Shown here one piece after another: positions 1 to 11,852 of a stretch of DNA of 64,000 bases (position 1 is its first letter; each line of letters begins with the position of its first letter). The stretch spans positions 496,001 through 560,000 of the forward strand of contig JAJSPD010000029.1 of the NCBI GenBank assembly GCA_021307315.1, given 5' to 3'. This stretch comes from Bisporella sp. PMI_857 (Eukaryota > Ascomycota > Leotiomycetes > Helotiales > Helotiaceae). Made by a program: the position numbers and the translations under genes. The notes under the pieces were generated by a model, which saw only the letters and a list, made by a program, of their open reading frames with translations, was not told where the DNA came from and did not search any database.

Positions 1-1095
1 TAAAAACGCCTTAAATATCGATTAATGTGATTTAAGAAGTAGTTAATTCAACGTCAAACTTATAAACGTATTTTGTTGTCTCTGTGCAAAATTTGAATTA
101 CCCTCCGTGACTTCGTTCCTCAAGGCTCCACTGGCGACCAGAGCCCGGCACCGGTTGCGCATCCTATCCATCTTCAGATACTCTGAGAAAAGGTATTCTA
201 CCATGGTTGAAAATATTCTTTCCTCTAAAGAACACAACGAGGCAGGAGTGAGGTGTGCCATGCCTCTACCTCAGAATACATGGGCTAAAGCAAAACAGGC
301 TATACATCCAGCAATGGATATGCCAATATCAAGCTGGCTTCCTTCTTCATCCAAAGATTCCGATCAACCAAGAGGACCTTAAAATTCTCGATGCGGCTCG
401 TGGAATCTGGGTTGGGCTTCAATGCTTGGCATTCTAGCACAGCTAACCACTTACAGGATATGGCTTGTAGACCAAGCGCAACACTCGGGCATGACTGTCT
501 ACAGACCTTTATTAATCATACCTTGAGATTGCGCAATGTTCATTGGCAGAGATGTGTTAGATTAACGGTGGTTGTTTCTGTTACCCATGAGGCTGAGTTG
601 ATTGCCTCGCAGGGCAGACCCGTAGGCACAACCGCCTTGTCCATGTCATACTTGGAGGCAGAGAGGTCAACGGAACGACGTAAAATATGATTTCAGCATC
701 GCGGCAAGTCAGTTTACAGTTACTCGGTTCAAATGACTGATAACATCAAGCCATTTCCTTGGATTTCGATTGGAGCGTAAGCTGGAGGGTAAACGCCAAG
801 ACGGGTTCCATTGAAGGACGCATTCTACTGTGAAGCCCATAAAAGCCTTACCTTACTTGACAGATAAACATAATATCTTTGGACTGTAGACTACTAAGTC
901 GCGATCTCTATTTGACGATCCCAATTCGAACTAGATTTTGAGGGCACAGCTCGACCAATGAGAAGGTGGAGTTCTTGAGGCTGAATATATGACCACATGA
1001 CATTCTCGCTATATAGTCAAAGGTATTCTCTCGAGGCTCGCTCAATCCTCTCTGTGGTTTAGAATGTTTAGTTGCCCAGAAGTAAGGTCTGCTCC
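1..1095. other. no gene recognised
   Basis: I see no supportable gene here. Open frames are short, lack recognisable motifs and overlap on both strands. The last part is the 5' flank of the DUF6594 gene. Confidence 0.5.
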
Positions 1096-2098
1096 ATGGA
1101 TGAACAATCACTATCTCCCATTGAAGGCTATCCGAAGCTAGGATGCCATATGGGAACGTATCCTGAATGTGCTATATACCGTCGATTCGGCAGCCTCAAC
1201 TCCCAAAATCTGCTCTACTACCAAGCCGAGCTAACACATCTCGAGCGGAAACTTCGTCGTTTAGAAGCTGCCGATCTCGCATCTGCCGAAGGGAACCGTT
1301 CCAAATATTCGAAAGACTGGTATTGGCTAGATAACTCTGTATTTGAGGGCAACAGTGAGCAATTGGAAACTGTCCACGTGATTCGTAGCAAGTTGAAAGA
1401 GTACAGTCGGTTTCCCTGAAATCCATACCTGATAGTAACGCTGACAATTGACAAAAATAGATGATGCAGTTATCCAGCAATCTATCATCAGCCGCCTTGC
1501 CGACCCAAATGAATCAACTCTCCGATCCCTACAAGACTGGCTAGAGCGCCCAAAAATGGGGAATCTTGCTCTCCTTGGAAGGGATCGAGATACCTGGGGA
1601 GCTTCTGATGAGCCCCTACGTAATAATATGGATCTCTTTGCTATTGGGTCGGGTAGGGAAAACAATGTATTTTCTACGTGGTTCAGCCGAAAGTTCATCC
1701 GCTGGTTTCATCACGCTCTCTGGCACCGAACCAAGAAAGCAGATGATATAGAATCCGGAATCTTCTCGTACAAAGATACAACCTTGCAAAGATACACACT
1801 ACATATCACGACCATAATTGCTTGCTCGCTTCCAATACTGGCTATTGTGGTTCTATATTATGTTGATTCGATGGATGCTCGGCTGGGCCTCGTTGCGCTT
1901 TTTACCGTCGTATTTGCGGCTTGCCTGTCAATTTTTACACACACCACGAGGGTTGAGATATTTATCGCTACTTCAACGTGCGTTCTTTCTTCTGCGGTTT
2001 GCAGTTTGGCTATAACTGACACATTTGATTGTAGCTTTGCGGCGGTTCAAGTGGTGTTCGTGTCGGCCAATAGCGGGATGAGTCCTACGTCTACTTGA
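1096..2098 (+). CDS. DUF6594-domain membrane protein
   Basis: Two exons, 1096..1405 and 1461..2098 (948 bp, 315 aa). The N-terminus starts with ATG at 1096 and carries the family hallmark GYPKLGCHMG, then YRRFGSLNSQNLLYYQAELT and an acidic/basic coiled stretch around LERKLRRLE. A 55-bp intron (GTCGGT donor, CTGAC branch, AATAG acceptor) restores the frame to read LKEYNDAVIQQS, which matches the family pattern at this place. Downstream lies the SLQDWLERP segment. Residues about 220-300 form three hydrophobic segments, as is usual for the C-terminal membrane part of DUF6594 proteins. The function of the family is unknown; it is common in plant-associated ascomycetes and often found near heterokaryon-incompatibility genes. 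The donor GTCGGT is not a strong consensus, but phase and motif continuity support it. Confidence 0.85.
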
Positions 2099-2353
2099 GA
2101 TAGGTGGAAAGCTGGTAAGATCATTACAGGGACAATGTGATGGCCGAAATAGAGTATGATACGTGTGAGACTCATGGGGCATTGAGAGACATATAGAGAT
2201 ATGTCGCATTCACGAGATGTTGATATCTTAGCTCATATGTAAATGCGTTGTTGACTAAAGCAAGTCATATTATGGTATATCGGGTAACAATTCCGTGCAA
2301 ACAATGGCCATTACCAGCGTCATGTTTAAGAGCAAATACCACAGGATATCTTT

Positions 2354-3188
2354 CTAGCCACGATATGCTCTAGAAGTCGATGAGCTAGAGCCATCGCCAT
2401 TAGATCTGGCCTGGCGAGCAGCCTCCTCCTTCGCTCTTATGTCCGCATCAACCTGGGCATCGTTTGCAGCCGCCCTCTTGTCGCGCTCTTGTTTCCGTGC
2501 AGCGGCATGTGCTTTCTCTTCTTTGATGCTGCTGTTAGTGCTGAGCTATATAGCAAGAAAGGACCGTGTTCAGACCTTTTTTCTTTTTTGGCAAGATAGG
2601 GCTGGCTCCCCCGAACCCAGCAAACTTCAGGATGCTATGCTCATTTATGGTCTCGGCACCAAGAATGACTTCCCATGCAAGAGAATTACCATCAATAACA
2701 TGGAAAACAGTAGTAAAGATCTTGCGAAAGCGTTTTCCTTTCCAGCGGAGGACGAGCGTGCCCATCGAGATGAGCTGTTCGCCGTTGAGGCAAGTGCAAA
2801 TTGGCTCACAACAGATGTCCACTTGGTCAGACATGTGGAGCTTGTGGATGGTCTGGAGTGTTATGAGATTGTAGACTTCACACCCAGTGTCGAGTCTCAT
2901 CTTGGACTCAACATAGTTATTTATGTGTGAGGAGAAGATCTTGACAGTCTTTAGAAATGGATCGCCAGGTTCCTGAGAATGTTAGCTTGTGGCCGTTAGC
3001 TATATACGGGGAGTCTATAATTTGCATACTTTGTTCTTGAAAACTCTTTTCGTTTGCTTCCATGCCATTGTTGTACTCCTTGAAAGCTTCTCAATAGCTA
3101 ATGTGAGTGAGGAAGTACTTGAGATCGAAACAGGTAAAGGAGCGAGCAGTCCTGGTGTGGAACCTTTAAAACCCGTATTACTCACCAT
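2354..3188 (-). CDS. small retropepsin-fold (aspartic protease-like) protein
   Basis: Proposed exons on the minus strand: 3188..3030, 2972..2576 and 2520..2354 (723 bp, 240 aa). The central exon reads SKMRLDTGCEVYNLIT, resembling the D-T/S-G active-site loop of retropepsins, and about 65 residues later AWEVILGAETI, resembling the second conserved strand (hydrophobic-LG) of that fold. The tail is Lys/Glu/Arg/Ala-rich (EKAHAAARKQERDKRAAA), a likely charged helix, ending in a Ser-rich stretch. Intron 1 (GTATGC donor, GCTAAC branch, CTCAG acceptor, 57 bp) is convincing. Intron 2 is placed at 2521..2575 from a CACTAAC branch and phase, and is less certain. The start could also lie upstream if GTGAGT right after the ATG is a donor. 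Such single-domain retropepsin-like genes are common in Helotiales and may be domesticated from retroelements; that origin is inference. Confidence 0.55.
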
Positions 3189-3765
3189 GTTCACTAAATA
3201 GCGATTAAGGAGAAGGTGTAGCTGGGAGGATGGGATATCAAAGAGTCACGTCGTTAGTTGAAGTTTAAGTAGGAAAGAAAGTATGCAATACTGGGGTCAT
3301 GAGCTAACACCGAAGGATCCAAACGAGTGGCTTACCGCAAAGATAATTTTTCCATTGCTAAATGCATCATAATATCCCCAGTACCAGAAAAGATGCATCT
3401 GGGTTGTGGAGAGACGATTTCACAGAAGTACAATTCACAGCTCGGCTGACAAGTCTTCTCACGCCAAGACCGACTGGCAAAAGTACAATGTTGGGTTTCT
3501 CGGGGGCTGCTGGATGACGGGCGATCACCACTGGCTAATACAGGGGTTGTCGCTTGTGCAACGCCAGATTGTACTTTTTCCCCACGGCATTCATTGGGCG
3601 CCACAACCTAAGCGCTAAGCTCTGAGTGGTCTGCTAGTAGGATTGTACTTTTGTTCTGCATTTCATACCGCATAGGCAAGCACAAATTCCAGCTTCGCAT
3701 TCGGATACCTTGAGGCTGCTCTGCTGCCGATGTCCCATTTGTTGGCGGCCAACTCATTGTTTGGA
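3189..3765. other. intergenic, no gene recognised
   Basis: Divergent intergenic stretch between the retropepsin-like gene and the Clr5-ankyrin gene. A minus-strand open frame at 3332..3604 lacks an ATG start and any recognisable motif. It may hold 5' untranslated sequence of both neighbours. Confidence 0.4.
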
Positions 3766-3773
3766 TATATATA
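3766..3773 (+). promoter_or_regulatory. TATA-like box
   Basis: TATATATA lies 82 bp upstream of the ATG at 3855 and is followed by a pyrimidine-rich stretch (TTTTTCTACCACGCC), a common arrangement for fungal core promoters. Assignment to the Clr5-ankyrin gene rests on position only. Confidence 0.4.
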
Positions 3774-3854
3774 GGCAAAGCTCGTCGTGTTTTTCTACCA
3801 CGCCTTTTCGTTCTGTGAGTTCAATCACCAAATCTGCTATTAAAACACGCAACA

Positions 3855-6800
3855 ATGGATACTTCTGAGATTGATTTGATTTGCCTTGATCCTGACCTCA
3901 CGACCTCTGATTTGCCAGAACCTGTCCAGCAGCCGATTTTCGACGCGGCTTACAGTTACCCTCCGCAAGGCTGGGCCAATTCAGCACACAATACTCAAGC
4001 ACCAAATGTCAATAGCAACCAGATCTGGAGTCTTGGAACGCTGAAACAATCTTTAATGCTGCCTCTTGTGTGCGCCTCGTTACAAAATACCGATTTAAGG
4101 TACTATAGGCATAGCCTTGGATTACTGCCATTTCAACAGTCAATCGAAAGCAATCCGCAAGCTTCACTGGATATGAATCGTAATGGGAAACGTCCTTTAC
4201 CAAACCAAGGGAGTCCTGTTCTTGCAACTAAACGGGCTCGAGCGCGGAAGTCCTCGACGATGTCCCAGAGAAGTGGGCTCCTTGCGAGCCACTTATAAAA
4301 CAGTTATATGTCGAGGATGGTATCAAGATTGAGGAATTGGTAGAGATCGTGAATCGAGAATTTCATATCAATGCGACGTGAGTTACAATGCCTAGACGTG
4401 GCTATTTCCCCTCCGACTGTTCTGGAACATATTCAAATCTGACCATCAATTACTTTGACTGGTTTCGAAGAGCACGTGACAGTACGCCTGCTAATCTGGT
4501 GATCTTAGGAGACGCCAATTCTTAAGTCAGCTTGAGAGAATGGGTATTATGAAGAATATGAAAAAGGAGATTAAAATGACAGCCTCAAGCATATCCAGTA
4601 TCGAGACCAGGATGGCAAAGCTACTAAAGTCATCCGTTTCAATGGGCATAAAAAACCTGTCGAATCACTCCTTCGACATAAAAAAAAGGAAGCTGAGAGC
4701 CACTTTGCTCTCGCTATCACTCCTCCATCACGTAGGTTGGAAGTAGTTTGTCTTTTCTTTTCTTCGTTAACAATTCAACCAGCGCTACCAGACAATGTTA
4801 GCATAATCAGCCGTTCAACTTCCTTGTCTGGAAGGGGCACATCAACTCCTCTTACACCCGACCTACAGCCACGACGTCCACCATCTGAGACAAATCCTCT
4901 CGCATCTCTTCTCATGTATAAGAAACACACCAAAAGTGTATTTAGCACAGATGACAGCCGATACTTTCTGAACGACCTACAGACGCTTCTCATGCCAGAG
5001 AACTGCCTGTGCCCACGTTGTTTTGCTCCTTTAATGCGTCCTCGCCATGAGGATGACATTTTCAAACTACGAAACTTTATGAATTTGACTAAACATATTG
5101 AATCAAGCCCAATTGGAAAAGGTATACCACGTATCGCGTAACATTATACCTGGCTAATCATCATATTCTAGAGCAGCATAAATCACTACCAGCCTTATAC
5201 AAGTCTTCGAGCTTGCTGTTCTTCCGAAATAGCCAAAGATGTACCACTGTACAGACTCGGTACGCAAGATTAGACATCTCGTTCTGGGATGTTTCCAGCA
5301 AACTATATTGGAGCATCGACAATCAGTACAATGATACGCCAAACGATTCAGAAATTGCTGCAAGATTATCAATCACACCAAATCAACCTGTAGAATCCCC
5401 GGTTCGCATAGTTCTTGACTTTCTTCCATTACATCACCCACTAGCGCGAATAACGTATCAGGCAATGAGACCAAATGACTCTGAGGTTTTTAAAATAGCG
5501 AAATCTGGCTGTATTAACTGGCTTATTGAAGCCATTCAACAGGGAACAGCTTCTTTGACCGACCGGGACGAAGAGGGAAGATCACTGCTTAATGTAAGAT
5601 TGTCCCAGCTGAGCTCTCGAAATTGATTATTGACCTTTGAAGTATGCAATGCAAGGCTTACGCCCAAATTTATGTATGTTCTTAATCCAGAATGGCGCGG
5701 ATGTGAATGCGTTTGAACTTGATATGCATGGGAATTTACGGTATAAAAAACGTCTTTTTGGAAGGCTCTTTCAGCGAGTTCACTCATATCCTAAGTAAAT
5801 AATTTGATCAATAGTCCTCTTTTTAGTCATACTTTCCACAACGAAGTTGAGGTCAGCAGTAATGAGAACGCATTGGGGTCTGAATGCCATCGGATATCTT
5901 TGGAAGCTGATGCTGACCTTACGTATTTGTATTCTGATGACTCTATCAATATCGAGGATGGTTCGCCGCTCTGGTTATATTGCCTCAGCGCCTGTTCGTT
6001 GGTAAATATATGGAATCAAACTTCATACTATCCCTTATTGACTATGTTCAGGGAACATGTCAGCAAATGCTCGGCATTGGAAAGGACTACATACCTGCGA
6101 TAGGAGAGGTCATACAAATCGGCGGAGAACGGATAGTTCCTTTGATGACACTCGCAAGTTATTGTGGCTACTATTATGGAACAACATTGCATGTTGTAGA
6201 CAAAGCAATATGGCTCATCAAACATGGCGCAGATATTGCATGTATTGATGACAGTGGGGATACCATTCTTCATGCTGCTCTGAGATGTAACCGTCTCGAG
6301 AAGTGGAGATTCCAATCATGTATCAAATACAATTGGGCAAGATATTCGTGGCTCATGTCTAAGAAAGCACCAAAAGACCTCCTCATAGTTTTCATAACAG
6401 CTGGCGCAGATGTTTACGCCAGAAATAACGAGGGTGAAACGCCATCTATAGTTGCAAGATCTGAAGGGCATGAGAATGAATGGGTCGAGGCTCTGCAGCA
6501 CTGCGGTTTCAACGCGAAAGAGGTCTTGGCATATTCGTACTCGAACTCAGAAAATAAGACGAAGCAGACATCTCAACTCTCTTTGAAGGAATATTGTGGA
6601 ACCCGAAAGTACGATTGGCGCTACCAGGATAGACTTATGGATGGGTTACTGGAGGGGGGAGAAGAATGGCTTGAGTTGCTATCCGACGACGAAAGAGCAG
6701 AGATGGAAGAGGCTTTAGAAGAAGAGGGCACAGAAGTAGAGGAGTGTAAGCACAAAAATCGTCGCTACGATGGAGAATTAGACAAATGCGCAAGCCATCG

Positions 6801-7116
6801 CAGTTTGGAGGATGGAGCTGGAGAGAGGTGGATTTCAGAAAAACCTGTACTGGAGCCAGATTCCGAGGTGGGAATCAACCCCAGCAACAGTGCCCAAGAT
6901 GAGACCATTGAGAGAGTACCGGATCACGACGTACCTGATTATTTGCAGCAGATATTCGTCGTTCCTGAGGATATCGACATGGATGGTGCAGAAGACTATG
7001 CGACGATGTGGTATGAAATTATGATGGAAGACGATACTTTTGGGTGGTGGAATGACTACAGCAATTATGAGATCCATAATATGGAGATTGACCACATCTT
7101 TGACAAGGTTGAATAG
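3855..7116 (+). CDS. Clr5-domain / ankyrin-repeat protein (one unresolved frame change)
   Basis: Proposed exons: 3855..4179, 4251..4377, 4509..4731, 4783..5121, 5172..5593, 5643..5740, 5815..6001, 6052..7116. The second exon encodes the Clr5 domain: EKWAPCEPLIKQLYVEDG then IEELVEIVNREFHINAT, continued after an intron as SQLERMGIMKNMKKE. The middle exons match the linker of this family (NDSEVFKIAKSGCINWL, then DRDEEGRSLLN). Ankyrin-like units follow: FLIQNGADVNAFE, IKHGADIACIDDSGDTILHA and ITAGADVYARNNEGETPS. The C-terminus is strongly acidic. All introns except those bounding the third exon join in phase, with GT-AG and branch sites. Within the third exon the frame must slip by one base between about 4545 and 4600 to join MKNMKKE with YRDQDGKATKVIRFNG; I found no intron that does this. 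Either the allele is a pseudogene or there is a one-base assembly error. Function is unknown; Clr5 is a DNA-binding-like domain named after a fission yeast silencing factor. Confidence 0.6.
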
Positions 7117-8399
7117 GAGGAGTTGCTCTATAGCCAGAAAGACTTCTGCTAAGTAACTGGTCGTTTTTAATTAAGCTTTCAGATTCGCGTCTCACATTAT
7201 TGTGCACAACTACGTCTTCCACAAATCTTAATGTGTCTTCTCCAGAGATCTAGATAATCCACGGCACGGCGGTGTGATCGGGGGTTGTCTGCGTACCCTC
7301 AGCTTGAGTTTGTTTTCGCAACTCTAGGGAACATCGGTACCGCGGATCGAAACTTTCGCAGGAGCAAGAGTGCAAAGTCAGAGATTTTGCAGGAAAGAAT
7401 AATAGAGCCCAGCAGACAGCACCAATCCAGACATTGGTTCACTTCATATGGTCAGATATTCCGGACCATCGTCTCCAACTTCACGTGCCCACTACTTCAT
7501 GGCGACCAATGAAGTCTTGTCCGAGACGTGCTGGTGTGTAGATTCCTCCCGCGTTGCCACCATCTCACAAGAACGCATAGGCTGCTTGGGTAAGGAGGAG
7601 CAGCTATCACTAGATACGAATGAGATTCGAATTCGAGAGGCTGGTGGCCATTACTCACGGTATTATATGCTTCCGAAATGTGAACGCGTTCCGGGAATCT
7701 GCGTATTCGAACTTGTGGTCGGCAAGCGCAGATTACCCTCAATTGCTTGTCGTCTGGTGCTGTTTTCACAATGTAAAGCTGACGAGGAATTAGAGGAGAC
7801 ATAACCGAATGATGAGGCTCTATGCAGTGACATCTATAAGTCTATTCGATCCTCTCATCTGCGAAACTGCCACCTAGTTCTGTAGGGGTGGGAGTACTAT
7901 AGCATGGCGAGCTGGCACTCGTAGCCGAAACCTGACATAGAGCTTGTTCATCTGCTGATTATTTGGACAACATATACAAATAACCATTCGAACTGACGCT
8001 TATGTTTGCGTACACGATGGTATGTTGTGCGAACGGGAATAATTTCCTATACTTGGTTGGAAACAGGCGTGGAAATGCATTTTCATCGATATCATTGGCA
8101 ATTTGTTCAACGCCACTGGGCATGTTGTTCGGATCCCGAGCGTCTTATCTATTAGAACCTCAGCTATTCCCCAAGATACAAATTTAACCATAATGCGTGA
8201 AGTGTTGGGGAAGTGGCTACATGGGGTAAACTTGGGCAGCGCCCACTAACTGATTTGTCATATGGTGACTTGATAGAGCATGGTGTTGGTGACACACGAA
8301 GCAACATGTAGTACCTCTAAAGGCCACACCATTCAGTAAACTTCCACCGTACAATAATAGCCCAGGAAACATCTTTTAATACTTGCTGGAGCAGGCTCA
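7117..8399. other. no gene recognised
   Basis: Overlapping open frames of about 100 codons occur on both strands at 7448..7804, but neither has a recognisable domain or clear exon partners. I see no supportable gene. It may be decayed coding sequence in front of the MFS pseudogene. Confidence 0.4.
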
Positions 8400-9332
8400 G
8401 CAGGCCTACGTATCCATTGGGGAACATGGTAAACTCTTGTTCCTATTTGCTTGGCCTGGTAGCTCTACCATACTTATAGTTTTTGAATATTCTTCTTTCT
8501 GCAACCCGATGATGCCGTTTCGTCTTTCCAATCGAGGATTTCAGCACTAGCATTTATCATGACATTCCTTCACGGTGTCCTTCTGTACTGGCTTGTCTAC
8601 TTCATACCGGAATATTTTCAAGCCGTTCTACAAGCTTCGATGCAGCAGGCAGGCATCAACACACTTGCAGGCACAATTTCCATGGTTCCCTTCGGTATCC
8701 TCAATGGGTAACTGGTTGCTTGAACTAGTCGCTATCGCCTCAACCAAATTTTTGGGTTTGCCGTGACAGCCATTGCTCTAGGTTGCCTCTGCGTGTTGGA
8801 TCAGGATTCATCCACAGCGGTCTAGGTCGTCCTGCAGACTGTGTTCGCCATGGGAGCAGGCACTGCCCTAACCACCTTACCGCATGCAATCCAAACACCG
8901 CTCGCAGAATCTGACGTGGCACATGCGACAGCGCCATGGGTGTTTTGGCAAAGCCTTGGGTTCGTATGGGGCATAGCTATGCCATCGAGCATCTTCGAGA
9001 ACAAATTTCAGGCTATGCCGCATCAGGTTGGCGATGCGCTTATACGCAAGGAGTTCGAAGTAAAAGGAGCCTATGAGTATGCTTCCAAGGCTTATATTGG
9101 GCCACTGGATCATGAAGTACAATCGCAAGTTATTAGGTTATTCATACGAAGCCTTGATGAGATATGGCTGGCCGGTTCAGGAATTGCTATTTGGTGCTTT
9201 ATGATATCATTTTTAATTCAAGAGGTCCGGTTGAGAGAAAGATTGGAAACCGAGTTTGAATATGGAACTGAGGTTAGCCAGCCGTTGCAGACACTGCGCA
9301 CGTCGACGAGAATCACAAAATGGGCACCGTAG
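8400..9332 (+). pseudogene. decayed MFS drug/toxin efflux transporter (14-TM DHA2 type)
   Basis: Only the C-terminal half of a major facilitator transporter can be traced, in several frames. In order: a segment ending NPMMPFRLSNR (about 8410-8530), FMTFLHGVLLYWLVYFIPEY (8560 onward), SMVPFGILNG, then GFAVTAIALGCLCVLDQD, and finally an open stretch from 8841 with MGAGTALTTLPHAIQ, APLAESDVAHATA-type loop and SLGFVWGIAMPSSIFENKFQ. These match the PMVPFRLF...TAFLHG and PLAESDVALATA patterns of fungal DHA2 pumps. At least one frameshift near 8550 and in-frame stops near 8708, 8720 and 8822 break it, and the N-terminal helices are missing. Members of this group export toxins or xenobiotics; no partner biosynthetic genes are nearby. 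Confidence 0.75.
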
Positions 9333-9617
9333 AGGAACCGTCTTAACACAACTCTGGGCAGTGCTAGAGAAATAAGCTTCTTGAGGTTTGGATTTTAGAG
9401 CCTGTAGACACCTTATTCAGAGAGGAGTGAACTAAGGAATTGATCTAAAATTTTGTTGCCAGTTTAGTGATATCTATGATAAGCTTAAAGATATACAGAA
9501 CGAAAGGCTCCAACATGTACGCAAGCAATACTTTGTATCAGAAAGGCACAATAATCCCGAGAGTTCGTCAGAGAGAAAGAGAAACGAAGAGAAGAGAAGC
9601 ACAGTTGATTCGTATTT
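9333..9617. other. intergenic between convergent genes
   Basis: Shared 3' flank of the MFS remnant (plus) and the VOC gene (minus). No gene is seen. Confidence 0.4.
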
Positions 9618-10200
9618 TCAAAGACTAAACTCCAACCTATTTCCCGCATAATCTCGAGCAAAGAACCGCTTCGGGTATTCCACCCCTTTGGCACCTAAAT
9701 CCCCAGCATCAGCATCTATATCCATACCGACGACCGGCTTCCCGTCCCCGACGCTCCGAAACAGTCTAGAACTTACCGCTGTCCGCCTCCCCAGGTTTAT
9801 CCGCCTCGCTCGGCGCACCGTCGCTCTTGGCCTCAAAGTGCGCAAAGACCCTCTTCTGGACCTCGAGCAAAGCCTCCGGGCTCTCCAGCTTGAAGCACGG
9901 GTGCCTTGACGCGCTTGGGTCGTTCGCCGGCCCCGGTTTGGAGGAAATGTGGACCTGCTGCCCTGCAGGCGTGATGTCGAACCTGGAAATTTCGTAAGCA
10001 CGGATATGCGCATTGCATGTCTGGGAATTCCAGGGACGGGGAAAGGGCCAGGATCAGAATTCATACCAGGCTAGCTCGTCTTTCTGCAGCACTGGCACCG
10101 CGATGCGGGTGAAGCCTAATGTTGTTGCGTAGAAGGCGGCTGCATGCTCGAGTGTTCCGGGCGGAACAGTGAGGTTGACGTGCGCTATGCCTGTGATCAT
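9618..10200 (-). CDS. glyoxalase/VOC-fold protein
   Basis: Minus-strand exons 10200..10067, 9982..9777 and 9694..9618 (417 bp, 138 aa). It starts MITGIAHVNLTVPPG, the typical first strand with a metal-site-like His, then HAAAFYATTLGFTRI. The second exon carries ISSKPGPANDPSASRHPCF with a second His and the helix ALLEVQKRVFAHFEA. The last exon ends RFFARDYAGNRLEFSL, which is the classic final strand (RDPxGNxLE). Both introns have good sites (GTATGA/CCAG, 84 bp; GTAAGT/TTTAG, 82 bp) and keep phase. VOC proteins of this size include lactoylglutathione lyase-like enzymes, dioxygenases and resistance proteins; which applies here cannot be told from sequence. The protein is small and likely cytosolic, with no targeting signal. 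Confidence 0.85.
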
Positions 10201-10760
10201 CTTCGGTGATTTGATCCTTGAGATTGTGCAAGTGAAGGATTGGCAAGGAATATTTATGAATTCGGCAGCGCTCGAACGTAATACTAAAGTACAATGAGGT
10301 GATTGCAATTCAGGTAGTTGAGCCTAACAACTATTGCGGGGTAGAAATGGATGGTGGGGGTTGGTGTAAAGGGTCCACACGTGATATTGTTTACAATTTG
10401 CTTCAACGAGCAGTTCTGCTTTTGATTCTGAATGGATAAAATATATTTGAGTATGAAGCTCCGTTACGCTATGCTAATTTAGTAGTAATACCCTTGTTTT
10501 TGTACTGTACAAGACTCCGACGTGATTCTCTTGTTTAACATAAAAATGCAAGGCAAAAGGAAGACCGTAAAAGGAGATACCGACCTCCAAAAGAGAGAGA
10601 GAAGGGTTACTACAGCCTATGGCTGATTAGGGTTTTGTATATGCCTCAGTATGTGACCGATGCAGCGTCGAAGGCAGCTTCGTCTTTGTTCAAGGTAGCG
10701 TGAACGCCTTCGGCTTGACTTCCTCTACCCAATGTTGGGCTCAGGCTGCCTTGTATTTTT
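10201..10760. other. intergenic, no gene recognised
   Basis: Upstream of the VOC gene and downstream of the next minus-strand gene. I see no gene; moderately AT-rich with no repeats of note. Confidence 0.4.
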
Positions 10761-11852
10761 TCAATCAGATCGAGCCTCCCTTAAGGAAATTTTGAGACTT
10801 GAACTGCTGAGTATCTCCTGGTTTTCGCCAGCAGAGTCCGTCAAAATAGCAGAAGTCCCAATGGCTTGAAATAATGCATGCGCTATGGCAAACTTGTCAA
10901 GCTGTCTATTGTTAGCAGTACGAAATTTTGAGGTTGGTCGTGAATGAGTAACATACCTCATCTACCTCTATTAGATTATTCATAATTACGAACCGCAAGA
11001 ACTCGAGCTGCATAGCCGGTTTGTCTCTGTCTGCAAGAAATTTATCATACTTCTTGATATCAACCTCAATTTGATCTATCCGGAGCTTGTATTGCATGAT
11101 TGCATTTTCAACTACAGGAATTTGTTCACAGATCTCGTCGTCAGTCATCTCAGTAGCAGGAGATTTGAGAGCAGTTAATCTGTTACACATTAGTGAGGTT
11201 CGTGCTCAATGACTATCGTTAGGTAAGCAGTACCCTTCCCAGTCTTGAGTCTCCGTGAATATATTTCGTGGCCGCTCCACCGCCTCTCTACGCAAATATT
11301 TACACTGACCTAGGCTGAGTATATCCCTCGCCAAATTGTCCATCTTCCTTTTCTGTTCTGGAGCAGCGAAGTAGGCGGAACTTGTCACAACTTCGATAGC
11401 TGCATCAACTGCCATAGATCCCTCCCTTGCTAGAATTTTCCAGCTATTCTCAACCTTCTTATATGTCAAATTTTGCCGTTTAGACAAAGCGACAAGAGTT
11501 TCATGGGAAGCAAAAAAGTCCGCGAGCAAATTAAATAGCATTGACTGTGTCGCAGAACCAGAAATCTATAATATCCAATCAATAGAGACATACAATAGAA
11601 GGCTGTCGTCAATTAGGCATAATTAAACTTACTTTTACAGAAGACTTGTGCTCGCTAGAGCCAGAGCCAAATCCAGAGATAGAGCTAGAGTCATAGCGTT
11701 CGTTTATGTGTTAGCGCTGCACGTCTTGCTATAGGCAAGATATCAATGAGGTTCTTGATGGGAAAGAGCCTTCTTACTTCACCAGATGGGGTTCGGTCGT
11801 GGTCTAGGGATAGGGTGGAACTCTCTTCATTTGTTTGTGTCAATGCGGCCAT
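10761..11852 (-). CDS. unrecognised multi-exon protein (helical, fungal)
   Basis: Well-supported minus-strand exons are 11565..11234, 11179..10957 and 10901..10761, joined by introns with GTACTG/AACAG and GTATGT/GACAG ends and CTAAT or GCTAAC branch sites. They encode SMLFNLLADFFASHETL, then AREGSMAVDAAIEVVTSS, EMTDDEICEQIPVVENAI, a charged helix (IEVDIKKYDKFLADRDKP), and end LKISLREARSD. A short Ser-rich exon with GSGSS precedes (about 11684..11633, GTAAGT donor). The first exon probably begins at ATG 11852 (MAALTQTNEESS) but its donor does not join in phase to the most likely acceptor, so the 5' end is uncertain. I do not recognise the family. The protein is mostly helical and charged, without signal peptide or membrane segment. 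Confidence 0.55.

Noticed and set aside
4171..4260. A frameshift mutation between the N-terminal exon and the Clr5 domain
   Set aside because: A 71-bp intron (4180..4250, GTAATG donor, GCAACTAAAC branch, GGAAG acceptor) restores the phase, so no mutation is needed here.
5990..6060. A second frameshift in the ankyrin part of the same gene
   Set aside because: A 50-bp intron (6002..6051, GTAAAT to TTCAG) explains the change of frame.
7448..7804. Two overlapping ~100-codon frames on opposite strands
   Set aside because: Neither has a motif, intron partners or a good start context; most likely chance or decayed sequence.
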